Shown: piece by piece, positions 7,126-15,268 of the stretch | Numbering within the stretch: position 1 is the first letter of the stretch | Layout: each line of letters opens with the position of its first letter | DNA from: an uncultured Cellvibrionales bacterium | GTDB lineage: Bacteria > Pseudomonadota > Gammaproteobacteria > Pseudomonadales > Dasaniaceae | Direction of reading: 5' to 3' | DNA: 64,000 nucleotides | Assembly (NCBI GenBank): GCA_913019905.1 | Contig: CAJVZD010000005.1 | Span: forward strand, 1-64,000 | Translations under genes and position numbers: made by a program | The notes under the pieces: generated by a model | What the model saw: only the letters and a program-made list of their open reading frames with translations | The model's database searches: none | Told to the model about the DNA's origin: nothing

Positions 7126-7632
7126 GTGCCGGAAATCTATTTTTTGGAGGGGCCTGTTGGTGCAGGAAAATCGACAGTTGCGTTACAATTGCAGGACGAA
7201 AAAGGAGCCGTTCATCTATGTCTTGATGATTGGATGAACGTGTTATACAGCAGTGATCGTCCAGACGGTGATGTTGTCGCATGGTATACCGAACGTAAAA
7301 AAAGGTGCATCGGCCAAATATGGAAAATCGCGGTCGCAATTTTGAATACTGGCTCCAGTGTGATCTTGGAACTTGGCCTCATACAACGTAGTGATAGAGA
7401 GGTATTTTTTGATGAAATTGGGCCGCTTGGCTATGTAGTCTACCTTTACGTCATTGATGCTCCGAAAAATGTTAGAAAAGAACGGGTACGATCAAGAAAT
7501 AGAGAACAAGGTCCAACTTTTTCAATGGTGGTATCTGATGAAGTTTTCGAATTCGCCAATAATCTGTGGGAGCCATTAACTGAAGACGAGGCGAGTCTTT
7601 TCGGGTTTCGTTATCGCGCAAAACAGAGTTAG
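7126..7632 (+). CDS. P-loop predicted kinase (AAA/zeta-toxin-like)
   Basis: This 168-residue soluble NTPase has a Walker A motif, GPVGAGKST, at residues 9-17. An LDDW segment follows at about 36-39 in the position of the substrate-binding Asp of small kinases, and a later Arg-rich lid (KNVRKERVRSRNREQG) is typical of AAA_33/zeta-like nucleotide or sugar kinases. No antitoxin partner is adjacent, so a toxin role is unsupported. The start is GTG 7126 with GGAG eight bases upstream. The substrate is unknown. Confidence 0.78.
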   Translation: MPEIYFLEGPVGAGKSTVALQLQDEKGAVHLCLDDWMNVLYSSDRPDGDVVAWYTERKKRCIGQIWKIAVAILNTGSSVILELGLIQRSDREVFFDEIGPLGYVVYLYVIDAPKNVRKERVRSRNREQGPTFSMVVSDEVFEFANNLWEPLTEDEASLFGFRYRAKQS

Positions 7633-7742
7633 GAAGATTGAGGAGGCTTGTTCCGATTGCGGTTTCATTTTCAGAGAGATAAATAGTGACAGTTGCGTAC
7701 GGGTTTACTGGCCGTCAACATAATCAGTCAATAGGGTTGAGT

Positions 7743-8147
7743 ATGAAAATAGGTATCCATCTTCATTTCAAGGGTCAATGCCAGCGCGCATTTGAGTTTT
7801 ATCGAGAGTTATTCGGTGGCTCGATAACAATGCTCACTTACGGCGAGTCGCCAGCTGCCAAGCACGTTCCCGTAGAATTTCACGACAAGGTCGTGCACGC
7901 TAGTTTCAGCATCTTTGGTTCAGAGATAGCGGGGGCTGATGTACTGCCAGATCAGTATGAGCAGCCGAAAGGATTTCAGTTGTTACTTCAGGTGGATAGC
8001 AGTGCCCAAGCCAAAATCCTGTTTAATGGTTTGTCGGCGGGAGGTGAAATTATAATGCCCCTAGACAAAACTTTCTGGTCTCCCTGTTACGGAATAGTTA
8101 AGGATCAGTTCGGCATTTCGTGGGAGCTTAACTGCACAGAAACCTGA
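7743..8147 (+). CDS. PhnB-like VOC family protein
   Basis: This 134-residue member of the PhnB/DUF1338-like branch of VOC proteins has KIGIHLHFKGQCQRAFEFYRELFGG at the N-terminus (split as HLHFKGQCQRAFEFY and RELFGG), MLTYGESP, ADVLPDQY, and FWSPCYGIVKDQFGISW at the C-terminus. The last block is the family's signature ending. I start at ATG 7743, because an upstream frame extension to 7686 adds residues not found in the family. Such proteins are often annotated as 3-demethylubiquinone methyltransferase-like, without biochemical support. Confidence 0.85.
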   Translation: MKIGIHLHFKGQCQRAFEFYRELFGGSITMLTYGESPAAKHVPVEFHDKVVHASFSIFGSEIAGADVLPDQYEQPKGFQLLLQVDSSAQAKILFNGLSAGGEIIMPLDKTFWSPCYGIVKDQFGISWELNCTET

Positions 8148-8237
8148 TAATACATCGCAATACAAGACGGCATTCTTCTCGAACTTAAAAATTGAACGCT
8201 GCTTCTTACGACGGACTGGAGAATGCGATAAACAGTC

Positions 8238-8408
8238 TTGAAGGCTTCTTTACAAGCCCATTTTTTAACGGTAGTTTTGTTAGACGAAACTCCTGTGGCT
8301 CTGAGGCGTAGGAAATGGTTTTATACGCTAACAGAGAATTCTTTAGATGACAGTCCGTCGAAATTAAAAAAGAGGGCAAATTGGCATCTTAAAAAGCTGC
8401 GCAAGTGA
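8238..8408 (+). CDS. Possible 56-residue basic protein or gene remnant
   Basis: This spacer frame opens just after an in-frame TAA and runs from TTG 8238 to TGA 8406. It reads VVLLDETPVALRRRKWFY and LDDSPSKLKKRANWHLKKLRK, a strongly basic, protein-like C-terminus. There is no good ribosome site before the TTG, so this may be the tail of a decayed gene rather than a live one. I do not recognise it. Confidence 0.25.
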   Translation: MKASLQAHFLTVVLLDETPVALRRRKWFYTLTENSLDDSPSKLKKRANWHLKKLRK

Positions 8409-8470
8409 TCGGTCTGCTTTTACATTACACTATAAGTGCCCAAATAGAATAGTCACAACGAGTTGCAACG

Positions 8471-8857
8471 ATGGAACAATTAGATTCAGAAAAGTACATC
8501 AGTTTAACGACATACACTAAAGATGGTCGCGCGAAACCCACGCCGGTTTGGTTTGCGTCATTGAATGGCGAGGGAATGTGTATTGTCACCGAAAAAGACT
8601 CCTGGAAGGTGAAGCGGATCCAGAGAAACCCTGCGGTTGAACTTGCTGTTTGTGACTCAAGAGGTGCCATCAGCTCCGAAGCAAGTTCTATAGGTGGTAG
8701 GGCTAAAATTGTGGGGCGAAACACGTCGGAATTTGAATCAACAAACCTTGCTTTAACTAGAAAATATGGGCTGTTTTATAGGCTGTTTAGTCTGGTCGCC
8801 AGAATTCGTGGTAAAGAATCCTGCGCAATTTTCGTTACGCTAGATACTACTGCCTAA
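8471..8857 (+). CDS. PPOX-class flavin/deazaflavin-binding protein
   Basis: This 128-residue split-barrel protein has YISLTTYTKDGRAKPTPVWFA at its N-terminus (the T-x-x-x-DGR-x-x-PVW pattern), SWKVKRIQRNP, and GRAKIVG near residue 75. This is the layout of the PPOX family that TIGR models call F420-dependent (FDOR-B-like). F420 is not expected in a typical gammaproteobacterium, so FMN, biliverdin/heme or another ligand is possible. It is a single gene with no partner. Confidence 0.78.
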   Translation: MEQLDSEKYISLTTYTKDGRAKPTPVWFASLNGEGMCIVTEKDSWKVKRIQRNPAVELAVCDSRGAISSEASSIGGRAKIVGRNTSEFESTNLALTRKYGLFYRLFSLVARIRGKESCAIFVTLDTTA

Positions 8858-8942
8858 GCCGGTGGATGATGCGCGACTGAGCTCTACATATGAATTATTC
8901 ACTAAAAAATTCATTGTATCAACTATGATACGAGGCAATTAA

Positions 8943-9449
8943 ATGCCATTTACGCCGTTTCACATGGGGCCCGGGATAGTCGTCAAGGCATTATTGCAAG
9001 GTAGTTTTAGTCTCATGGTCTTCGGTTGGGCCCAGATAGTTATGGATATACAGCCACTAATCGTCATGATATCAGGAGAGGGACATTTACATGGTTTTTC
9101 ACATACCTACCTAGGTGCGACGTTCCTCGCGGTATTGTCTGCATTGTCTGGTAAGTATCTGTCTCAAGTTGGCTTGTTTGTTATTGGCCTCAATAAGCTG
9201 TGGGCGGTCAATATATCCTGGTGGGTATCTTTCTTATCGGCGTTTATAGGTACTATGAGCCACGTTCTCCTCGATAGCATAATGCATTCTGATGTTGAGC
9301 CGTTTTTTCCGTTCACAAAAAATAACGAGTTTCTGGGTCTGATGTCGGTACAATCTTTACATAAAGTTTGTCTATATAGTGCGCTGGTGGGTGGCGCCCT
9401 GTATTTTGGCGTTAATTGCTTAAACAAGTTAAACAAGGAAAATCACTAA
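8943..9449 (+). CDS. Integral membrane protein with YdjM-like His motifs
   Basis: This 168-residue protein has about four hydrophobic segments. It opens with MPFTPFHMGPG, then MDIQPL, HLHGFSHTYLG at about residues 46-56, and MSHVLLDSIMHSD at about 101-113. The spaced His/Asp in these loops resemble the predicted metal-dependent hydrolases of the YdjM/DUF457 group (a second member lies at 16078). Catalysis is unproven. GAGG lies eight bases before the ATG. Confidence 0.7.
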   Translation: MPFTPFHMGPGIVVKALLQGSFSLMVFGWAQIVMDIQPLIVMISGEGHLHGFSHTYLGATFLAVLSALSGKYLSQVGLFVIGLNKLWAVNISWWVSFLSAFIGTMSHVLLDSIMHSDVEPFFPFTKNNEFLGLMSVQSLHKVCLYSALVGGALYFGVNCLNKLNKENH

Positions 9450-9520
9450 ACGAAGCGAAATTCTCAGTCTAACCTCTGACTACTTCGCTTGTCTTACTAC
9501 AACATAAATTGAGGGAAAAA

Positions 9521-9955
9521 ATGAAATTAATTATAGGAATAATTGTATCTCTTTTGCTGACTTCATTACCGGCACATAGTGAGTTGGCGTCGCCTGAAAG
9601 TATAAAGAACCTGATGGAAAAAACCGGCGCAGGTGATATGGGCGTTCAAGCGATGAATCAAATGTTGCCTGCCTTAAAAAAAATTCTGCCGGATGCATCG
9701 AAGCAGTTTTGGACAGACTTTATGGCCGAGGTTAGCGGTGACGATCTTGTGGCGATGACTATCCCCATCTATCAGAAGCATTTGTCTCAAGAGGATATTG
9801 ATGCGATCAACGCTTTCTATGATACTCCTGCCGGCCAAAAATTAATTAAGACTCAACCGCTGTTGGTACAGGAATCAATGGCCGCGGGACAAGTCTGGGG
9901 TCAAAAGATCGCTCAGGATGTTATCAATAAGTATAAGACCCAAAACCAGCCATAA
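9521..9955 (+). CDS. DUF2059 domain-containing exported protein
   Basis: This protein of about 144 residues has a signal peptide (MKLIIGIIVSLLLTSLPAHS). Its C-terminal helical domain carries the DUF2059 hallmark: YQKHLSQEDIDAINAFYDTPAG followed by Q-K-L at about residues 90-115. It is periplasmic and of unknown function. The true start is ATG 9521, since the in-frame TTG at 9509 overlaps the ribosome site GAGGGA. An inverted repeat AAGCGAA/TTCGCTT lies just upstream, between this gene and the membrane protein before it. Confidence 0.85.
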   Translation: MKLIIGIIVSLLLTSLPAHSELASPESIKNLMEKTGAGDMGVQAMNQMLPALKKILPDASKQFWTDFMAEVSGDDLVAMTIPIYQKHLSQEDIDAINAFYDTPAGQKLIKTQPLLVQESMAAGQVWGQKIAQDVINKYKTQNQP

Positions 9956-10030
9956 TGCTCTAGTAGAATTGACTACTGTTCTACAAATGAATGTCATTAT
10001 TTCTTTGCAGAGCTAAGAGTTTGAGATTTT

Positions 10031-10543
10031 ATGATTATTATTCGTTCTGAATGTCATGAGGATTGGGCCGCCATTCACGCGGTTACCGAGTCGGCTTTTC
10101 GGAACAAAGCCTATGCTGCTGGTGACGAACAGGACCTTATAGATATACTTCGCTCGATTGATTCTTTGACGTTTTCTCTAGTCGCTGTTGACAATGGAGA
10201 GGTGATTGGTCAAATAACTTTTTCTCCCGCTACCATAAGCAGCGGTTCTCATCCGTGGTATGCACTGGGACCGGTTTCAGTTTTACCGGCAAGGCAAGGC
10301 GAGGGTATAGGCGCGCAACTTATTGAAGAAGGTCTTCTGCAGCTTCAAACGCTGGGTGCCTTGGGGTGTATTTTAACGGGTAATCCGGCATATTATTCGC
10401 GCTTCGGCTTTGATTTTTCGCCGCAGAATGTTCCGGACAATGAGCTGGAGAAGTACTTCATGCTTAAACAATTTAAAGGTGAGCGCCCCATAGGCGTATT
10501 TTCGTTTCACCCGGCGTTTTATGGCGGGGTTAAGATCGAATAG
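10031..10543 (+). CDS. GNAT N-acetyltransferase (YhbS-like)
   Basis: This 170-residue protein carries the acetyl-CoA binding motif A as LGPVSVLPARQGEGIGAQLIEEG at about residues 82-104 (R-x-G-x-G-x-G/A type). It ends in a C-terminal FYGGV segment typical of the YhbS branch. The likely substrate is a small amine or a protein; neither can be named. It is monocistronic, with a weak GAG before the ATG. Confidence 0.85.
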   Translation: MIIIRSECHEDWAAIHAVTESAFRNKAYAAGDEQDLIDILRSIDSLTFSLVAVDNGEVIGQITFSPATISSGSHPWYALGPVSVLPARQGEGIGAQLIEEGLLQLQTLGALGCILTGNPAYYSRFGFDFSPQNVPDNELEKYFMLKQFKGERPIGVFSFHPAFYGGVKIE

Positions 10544-10651
10544 CGGTAGTTGCCTAAGGTTTAAGAAAAGAATAGCTAACATTGAAGAAGTGGCAGCAAA
10601 GCGCTAGCTATTACAGTCTGTTGATGGGACGAATGGTCTTACGGATGGAAA

Positions 10652-10921
10652 ATGAGTATAAAACCAATAGATATCGTGCTTAGCATTGGCTTGAGTTTAC
10701 TTGCAATTTTTGTAGTTCATCGTTTCTTTATGATCGATTCGTGCCTCGATATGGGCGGGGCAATAGAGCGGTTTTCGATGGCGTGTAGGGTTGGGGACAA
10801 TCTTGAAAAGCGCTTAGAAATCTCGTCGGTTTTACTGAGCTTGTATTTTCTTATTGGAATTATCGTATCGCTTGGGTCAGTCTTCGCGATCAAAAAGGTC
10901 CGTGATTTTAATACTAACTGA
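10652..10921 (+). CDS. Small two-helix membrane protein, unknown
   Basis: This 89-residue protein has hydrophobic segments at about residues 8-26 and 60-82. They flank a soluble loop with two Cys (DSCLDMGGAIE and SMACRVGD) that would face the periplasm and could form a disulfide. GGA is present before ATG 10652. I recognise no family. Confidence 0.6.
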   Translation: MSIKPIDIVLSIGLSLLAIFVVHRFFMIDSCLDMGGAIERFSMACRVGDNLEKRLEISSVLLSLYFLIGIIVSLGSVFAIKKVRDFNTN

Positions 10922-11089
10922 ATAAAACACAAGGGAAGTTAGTCAATGCTGCGGGACTGTATTAGTGACGGCAGTTGAAAACGAAGCTGTACGTAGTGGC
11001 TGCACCCGGTCAGGGTTTTATACCTTTAGTTTTCAGACCTTATGGTTTTATGAAAAATGTGGTTGCGACATATTGAGAAGTTTAAATGC

Positions 11090-11116
11090 GTATGCCCGTG
11101 AACATCAACGGCATAC
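11090..11116. repeat. 7-bp inverted repeat in spacer
   Basis: GTATGCC (11090-11096) and GGCATAC (11110-11116) form a perfect short stem. It lies between the small membrane protein and the minus-strand operon that ends at 11215. It may be a terminator stem for either side, but no T-run follows. Confidence 0.35.
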
Positions 11117-11214
11117 CATGAAGAAGTTGTTGCAGTAATCGTTCAATGACAGCTACCGCTATCCTTCGGCGTTTTAAATTGCGGTGTGTCTGGCATTAAA
11201 CTCCCGTTTGATTC

Positions 11215-11406
11215 CTACGTTTCGGACAACTCTGAATGACTTAAATCCGGGTCGGGTGTGATGATTGTCTTCTTGCCTAGTACAACCCGCTTGGCGAGAC
11301 CGTCCAGTCCCGACTGTCGAGAAGAAAAAACCCTGTTCGCCACGTGAGTCATCAGAGTCGCTTTGGTCTCTGCAATACGTTGCTGCAATTCTGTTCGTTT
11401 GGTCAT
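11215..11406 (-). CDS. Small protein translationally coupled to the oxidoreductase
   Basis: A 63-residue frame begins with ATG 11406-11404, which overlaps the oxidoreductase stop in an ATGA junction. This is the same arrangement as the junction upstream between marR and the oxidoreductase. The peptide is Lys/Arg/Thr-rich with a helical N-terminus (TKRTELQQRIAETKATL). I do not recognise it. Its reality rests on the overlap; a competing frame starting at 11410 is less attractive. Confidence 0.45.
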   Translation of the reverse strand: MTKRTELQQRIAETKATLMTHVANRVFSSRQSGLDGLAKRVVLGKKTIITPDPDLSHSELSET

Positions 11407-13598
11407 CCATTTAATACCTGATCGGAAAAATTTGCGGGTGCTGTTGTTTTTACGATGCGTCCCGGGAATCCTTTGAAGTGAGGAATGCCTTGTTCTTTAT
11501 CCAAAAACTCATCGTCGTCGGAACATAATACCGCGTCGCTGGAAATGAATGCCCCGGCTAGTTTTTCTGTGCCGCGTAATTCCGGATACCACCAGCCGTG
11601 AGGCACCCGAATATGCCCTTGTTTCATGGAATCCTGAACAGAGATTTTTGCGGTGACGGCTCCGCTTTTCGTTTCAAGTCGCACCCAGTCGCCGTCACTG
11701 AGTTGCTCTTGGTTTGCATCGTCTGGGTGTAAAAAGAGTTTCGGGCTAGGGCATCGCGCCCGTAAGACCTCAATGTTTCGTTGGCCTGTTTGGAAAAACG
11801 GATCTTCTCGAACTCCGGTAAATACCGCGTAGGGATAATCCTCTGTTAACGCTGGTCCTTCCCGATAATAGGGGAGTGGATCAAAACCGAGGTCTGCTAA
11901 TACGCTGGAGGCTAACTCTACTTTACCGGAAGGGGTGGCAAATCCACGCTGACGATATTTGCGAAATTGCGGCGCCTGCATTTCCATAAAGGTGCTGGCT
12001 TCAAACTCTGCAAATGTCCGGCCGGATCTCGACAAGCGGTAGTCGAGCATATCTTCGAGTGATTCCCAGGGGAATTCTTCAGTAAAGCCCATTCGGTGTG
12101 CGAGGTCGCGCCAGAATTGAAATGTGCTGGACGCCTGCGCCGGCGGTTCGACTATTTTTTGTGACAAGCTTAAGCGAGTGCTCCAACTCCAAGTATCTGC
12201 AATGTGATTTCGTTCGGAAAAGACGTCTCCGGGCAATATATAGTCGGCCAGCATAGCGGTTGGGGTCATGAATATTTCATGGGCGACGATCAGTTCCTGG
12301 TTTAATAAACCCTCGTGAATTTGATGTTGGTTGGGATAGCTCATTAGTGCATTATTGCCGAGAGCGAAAAAAGCTTTAATCGGATAGGGGGCTGAGTGTG
12401 CCATAGCCCGGAAAACGTTGGTTGGATTAGCCATCTGGCAACCCATGACAATATCGGCATAGGGGAAACCCCAGACTTTTTCAGTAGATTCTTTGAGCAT
12501 TTCCGCGACTCGGTACGTGAACGCGGGATGGTCATCAAACCCCAATTGTTTGGCCTTCTGCGTGTCGCTCAGTCTCTCATGTAAACCCAGTTCAGATTCC
12601 GGAATATACGCGTCGCTAAAGCCTCCCAGCGACTCACCACCCACCACATCCAGATTGCCTGTAACAGCGCGAAGAATCGAATGCAGCCGAATCGCGGATG
12701 TCGATGAAATCTGTTGATCCGTAATAGGTGTCCACGGGATCACGGCTCCGTCAGCATTGGCATAGGCACGTGCAGCCTCAATGATTAAATTTCGGTCCAC
12801 GCCGGTAATCGATTCCACCCGTTCCAATGGATATTCGTCGACCCGGGCGCGCAATTCATCAAATCCTGTACACCATTGCTCAACGAAGTCTCGATCGTAT
12901 AAGCCTTCATCGAATATGACCTTCAGCCAACCCAGGCACATGGCCGCATCTGTTCCCGCACGCAAACGTAAGTGGATGTCAGCAGTTTCCGCCTGGTCAG
13001 AAATTCTGGGGTCTAACACAATAACTTTCGCCCCATTTTTTCTCGCACTATTGATAGCGTTAAATATGGGGGTCCAGGAGTGTTTACGGGGATTGTGGCC
13101 AAATAACACAATACACTTAGTGTTGCCAAAATCGGGTTGGGGGAACCAACCGTAAGTCAGCCGATTTACAGCCGCCGTATTTCCCGCGCATAAGGCCACT
13201 CCACTGATCCAGTTGGGTGATCCCAGCAGATTCATAAAGCGACGGTCCATGCTGTGAGTCGTCTGGGTATTCCAGCCCGATGTTGACACCGCCAAAGTCT
13301 CTGGACCGTATTGAGTAACGATCCCCTGCAACTTTTCGGCAATTTCGTCCATTGCCTGTTCGTAGCTAATCTCCTGCCATTTGTCTTCACCGCGTTCGCC
13401 CACTCGTTTAAGGGGCACAGTCAGCCGGTCTTTGTGATTGTGGATGTGAGGCGCTGCGGTTCCCTTGTAGCAAATATTATTTGCCAGCATCGGGTTATCA
13501 TGAGCAATCATACGCTTTACTTTGCCGTCTTCCGCTTCGGTTCGGAGCTGACAGCCAATGTCACATATTGTACATACGGAATACTTGGTTGTGCTCAT
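11403..13598 (-). CDS. Molybdopterin-dependent oxidoreductase (DMSO-reductase superfamily)
   Basis: This 731-residue protein has an N-terminal 4Fe-4S motif (C9-x2-C12-x3-C16-x26-C43), then the bis-MGD binding domains. GVALCAGNTAAVNRLTYGW supplies a Cys that could ligate molybdenum. The C-terminal barrel domain contains LFLHPDDANQEQLSDGDWV and HGWWYPE. It has no Tat signal, so it is probably cytoplasmic. The substrate is unknown; the sequence groups loosely with formate-dehydrogenase/acetylene-hydratase-like enzymes. The start at ATG 13598 overlaps the marR stop (ATGA) and has GGGAG upstream; an upstream extension to 13709 would run inside marR. The gene is likely regulated by that MarR. Confidence 0.88.
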   Translation of the reverse strand: MSTTKYSVCTICDIGCQLRTEAEDGKVKRMIAHDNPMLANNICYKGTAAPHIHNHKDRLTVPLKRVGERGEDKWQEISYEQAMDEIAEKLQGIVTQYGPETLAVSTSGWNTQTTHSMDRRFMNLLGSPNWISGVALCAGNTAAVNRLTYGWFPQPDFGNTKCIVLFGHNPRKHSWTPIFNAINSARKNGAKVIVLDPRISDQAETADIHLRLRAGTDAAMCLGWLKVIFDEGLYDRDFVEQWCTGFDELRARVDEYPLERVESITGVDRNLIIEAARAYANADGAVIPWTPITDQQISSTSAIRLHSILRAVTGNLDVVGGESLGGFSDAYIPESELGLHERLSDTQKAKQLGFDDHPAFTYRVAEMLKESTEKVWGFPYADIVMGCQMANPTNVFRAMAHSAPYPIKAFFALGNNALMSYPNQHQIHEGLLNQELIVAHEIFMTPTAMLADYILPGDVFSERNHIADTWSWSTRLSLSQKIVEPPAQASSTFQFWRDLAHRMGFTEEFPWESLEDMLDYRLSRSGRTFAEFEASTFMEMQAPQFRKYRQRGFATPSGKVELASSVLADLGFDPLPYYREGPALTEDYPYAVFTGVREDPFFQTGQRNIEVLRARCPSPKLFLHPDDANQEQLSDGDWVRLETKSGAVTAKISVQDSMKQGHIRVPHGWWYPELRGTEKLAGAFISSDAVLCSDDDEFLDKEQGIPHFKGFPGRIVKTTAPANFSDQVLNG

Positions 13599-14026
13599 GG
13601 ATTGATCTCCCGTAAATCCGTTGCGGCCAAATCGGCCATCAATTCCAGTAATAGTTCGCGTTTTTCTGTGCCGAGTTTTTGTGTTAACCGAGACTGCACG
13701 CTCGCCCACAGGGGAGCCGCACCCTTTAGAGCCGCCATTCCCTTTTTCGTTAATCGTAGAGTTCTCGTGCGCGCGTCTTGCCCGATTTGGGACGTTAACA
13801 ACTGCATCGACTCTAACAAGCGAATATTACGGCCGAGCGTACTCCGGTCAAGGCCTATTGCTTTCGACAATTGACTCACGGTCGGCTCACTGAGTTGATA
13901 AATTGCATTTAGCTGAGAAAGCTGCGTAACGGTAATGCCCGCAGGAATCAATGCTTGATCGTACAACCGAGTTAATGTTTGTGCCGCGCTACGTACTTCA
14001 ATACACAGGCATCGCAGATCAGTCAT
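13595..14026 (-). CDS. MarR-family transcriptional regulator
   Basis: This 143-residue winged-helix protein has a recognition region (SEPTVSQLSKAIGLDRSTLGRNI at about residues 46-68) and a wing (RTRTLRLTKKG). It is the first gene of a three-gene minus-strand operon with the molybdopterin oxidoreductase. Two copies of a palindrome lie 23-62 bases upstream of its start, so it probably represses its own operon and is released by a ligand related to the enzyme's substrate. Three Cys lie near the N-terminus and could sense redox state, which is inference. Confidence 0.88.
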   Translation of the reverse strand: MTDLRCLCIEVRSAAQTLTRLYDQALIPAGITVTQLSQLNAIYQLSEPTVSQLSKAIGLDRSTLGRNIRLLESMQLLTSQIGQDARTRTLRLTKKGMAALKGAAPLWASVQSRLTQKLGTEKRELLLELMADLAATDLREINP

Positions 14027-14042
14027 GTTTAGTTAGCTTGAT

Positions 14043-14087
14043 AATTAAGGGTATATACCTCTTTTATACGGGTATATACCCTTAATT
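14043..14087. promoter_or_regulatory. Double palindromic operator before marR
   Basis: GGGTATATACC occurs at 14049-14059 and 14070-14080, with centres 21 bases apart (two helical turns). The outer bases extend this into a 15-bp inverted repeat, 14043-14057 against 14073-14087. Its position just upstream of the marR start fits autoregulation with two dimers on the same DNA face. Confidence 0.8.
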
Positions 14088-14309
14088 GCAAGAGCCTAAG
14101 ATTATTTTTCGGTGAGAGAGTCGGCTGCCCTTAGTTATCGAGTGCAGATTATTGGCGAAGGGTCGTTAGGTTTTTAGAGAAGTTAGTTAGCAATGGGTGT
14201 AGTATTGTTATAAGCAACAAGTATTTGAGTGAATTTCGATTTTCTTCGTCTCTCCAGCTATTTATGGATTCATCTGCGATAGATGTAATGATTAAAACAA
14301 GGTGTCATT

Positions 14310-14687
14310 ATGATAGATTTTAAAAATTCTCCCGTGTTTAAGCTTAAGCCAATAGATACGTCAAAGGTCAGGGAGGAATTTCATCAGTTTTTGATTGATG
14401 GTGAAGAAATATTTGCCGCCTTTAAAACCATCCGTGACCAACTCGTCTTTACGAATAAGAGAATTATTTCGGCAAACGTACAGGGCATTACTGGCTCAAA
14501 AGTAGATTATACTTCTCTACCCTACAGCAAGATCCAGGCATTTTCTGTTGAATCCTCCGGTACGCTAGACTTGGATTGCGAGATAGAGATTTATCTTAGC
14601 GAACTGGGTAAAGCGAAATTTGAGATCTCCGGTTCCTTTGATCTCGTGTCCTTCAATCGGCATATTAGTGAATATGTACTTGCTTAA
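14310..14687 (+). CDS. Bacterial PH domain protein (bPH_1)
   Basis: This 125-residue protein is essentially one bacterial pleckstrin-homology-like domain. It contains LIDGEEIFAAFKTIRDQLVFTNKR at about residues 27-50 (the D-x-x-x-F-T-[ND]-[KR]-R signature), then YSKIQAFSVES, and a final helix. Family members form oligomers and may bind membranes or stress factors; the role is unknown. AAGGTG precedes ATG 14310. Confidence 0.85.
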   Translation: MIDFKNSPVFKLKPIDTSKVREEFHQFLIDGEEIFAAFKTIRDQLVFTNKRIISANVQGITGSKVDYTSLPYSKIQAFSVESSGTLDLDCEIEIYLSELGKAKFEISGSFDLVSFNRHISEYVLA

Positions 14688-14764
14688 GAATTGCCAGTAC
14701 TATATTTGGAAAGATTGTCCATCTGGTTAAACAAGGTAAATCTTACACGGAGAAAATTCAGGGG

Positions 14765-15166
14765 ATGTTAACAGGTGCGTGCCTATGCGGAGCGATTCGG
14801 TTTAAGTTAACAGGTCCTATAGAGGTGATTAATTGTTGTCATTGTTCTCGGTGCCGACAACGAACAGGTAGCGCATTTGCTACGATTGCTCACGCTAATT
14901 TAGATCATTTCGAATACACAGCGGGAGAAGATTTGATTGAATCTTTTACACCGGATGACTGGAATGTTCGGCGTTTCTGTCGTATTTGTGGAAGTCCTTT
15001 GCCAGGCACAAATGAAGAAGATAAGGAAGTTGGAATTCCGGTTGGACTGTTGGATCAAGATCCCGGGGTAAGGCCATCACTTCACATCATGGTTGAATCG
15101 AAAGCACCTTGGTATGACATTGCCGGTGACGAGACGCAATACGAAACGTTTCCCGAGGATTGGTAG
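14765..15166 (+). CDS. GFA-family zinc protein
   Basis: This 133-residue protein has Mss4-like Cys pairs: CLCG (residues 6-9), CCHCSRCR (about 26-33) and CRICG (about 74-78), which bind structural and catalytic zinc as in glutathione-dependent formaldehyde-activating enzyme (Gfa). The family is broader than its name and the substrate is uncertain. The C-terminus ends EDW, as is common. It is the first of three GFA paralogues in the window. Confidence 0.88.
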   Translation: MLTGACLCGAIRFKLTGPIEVINCCHCSRCRQRTGSAFATIAHANLDHFEYTAGEDLIESFTPDDWNVRRFCRICGSPLPGTNEEDKEVGIPVGLLDQDPGVRPSLHIMVESKAPWYDIAGDETQYETFPEDW

Positions 15167-15268
15167 ACTTTTTTTGATGCGTCACAGTTTCAGGTATTGA
15201 GAGCCCAGTTTCCGCTTTTTGGCCGCCCTGCCTTAACCCCTAACCAAACGGATTATAGTGTCAGATTC

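Noticed and set aside
7126-7632. Zeta-type toxin
   Set aside because: Only the P-loop kinase fold is shared; there is no adjacent antitoxin gene and the spacing to neighbours is large.
13311-13874. 187-codon plus-strand frame
   Set aside because: It is antisense to marR and the molybdopterin oxidoreductase, both strongly supported.
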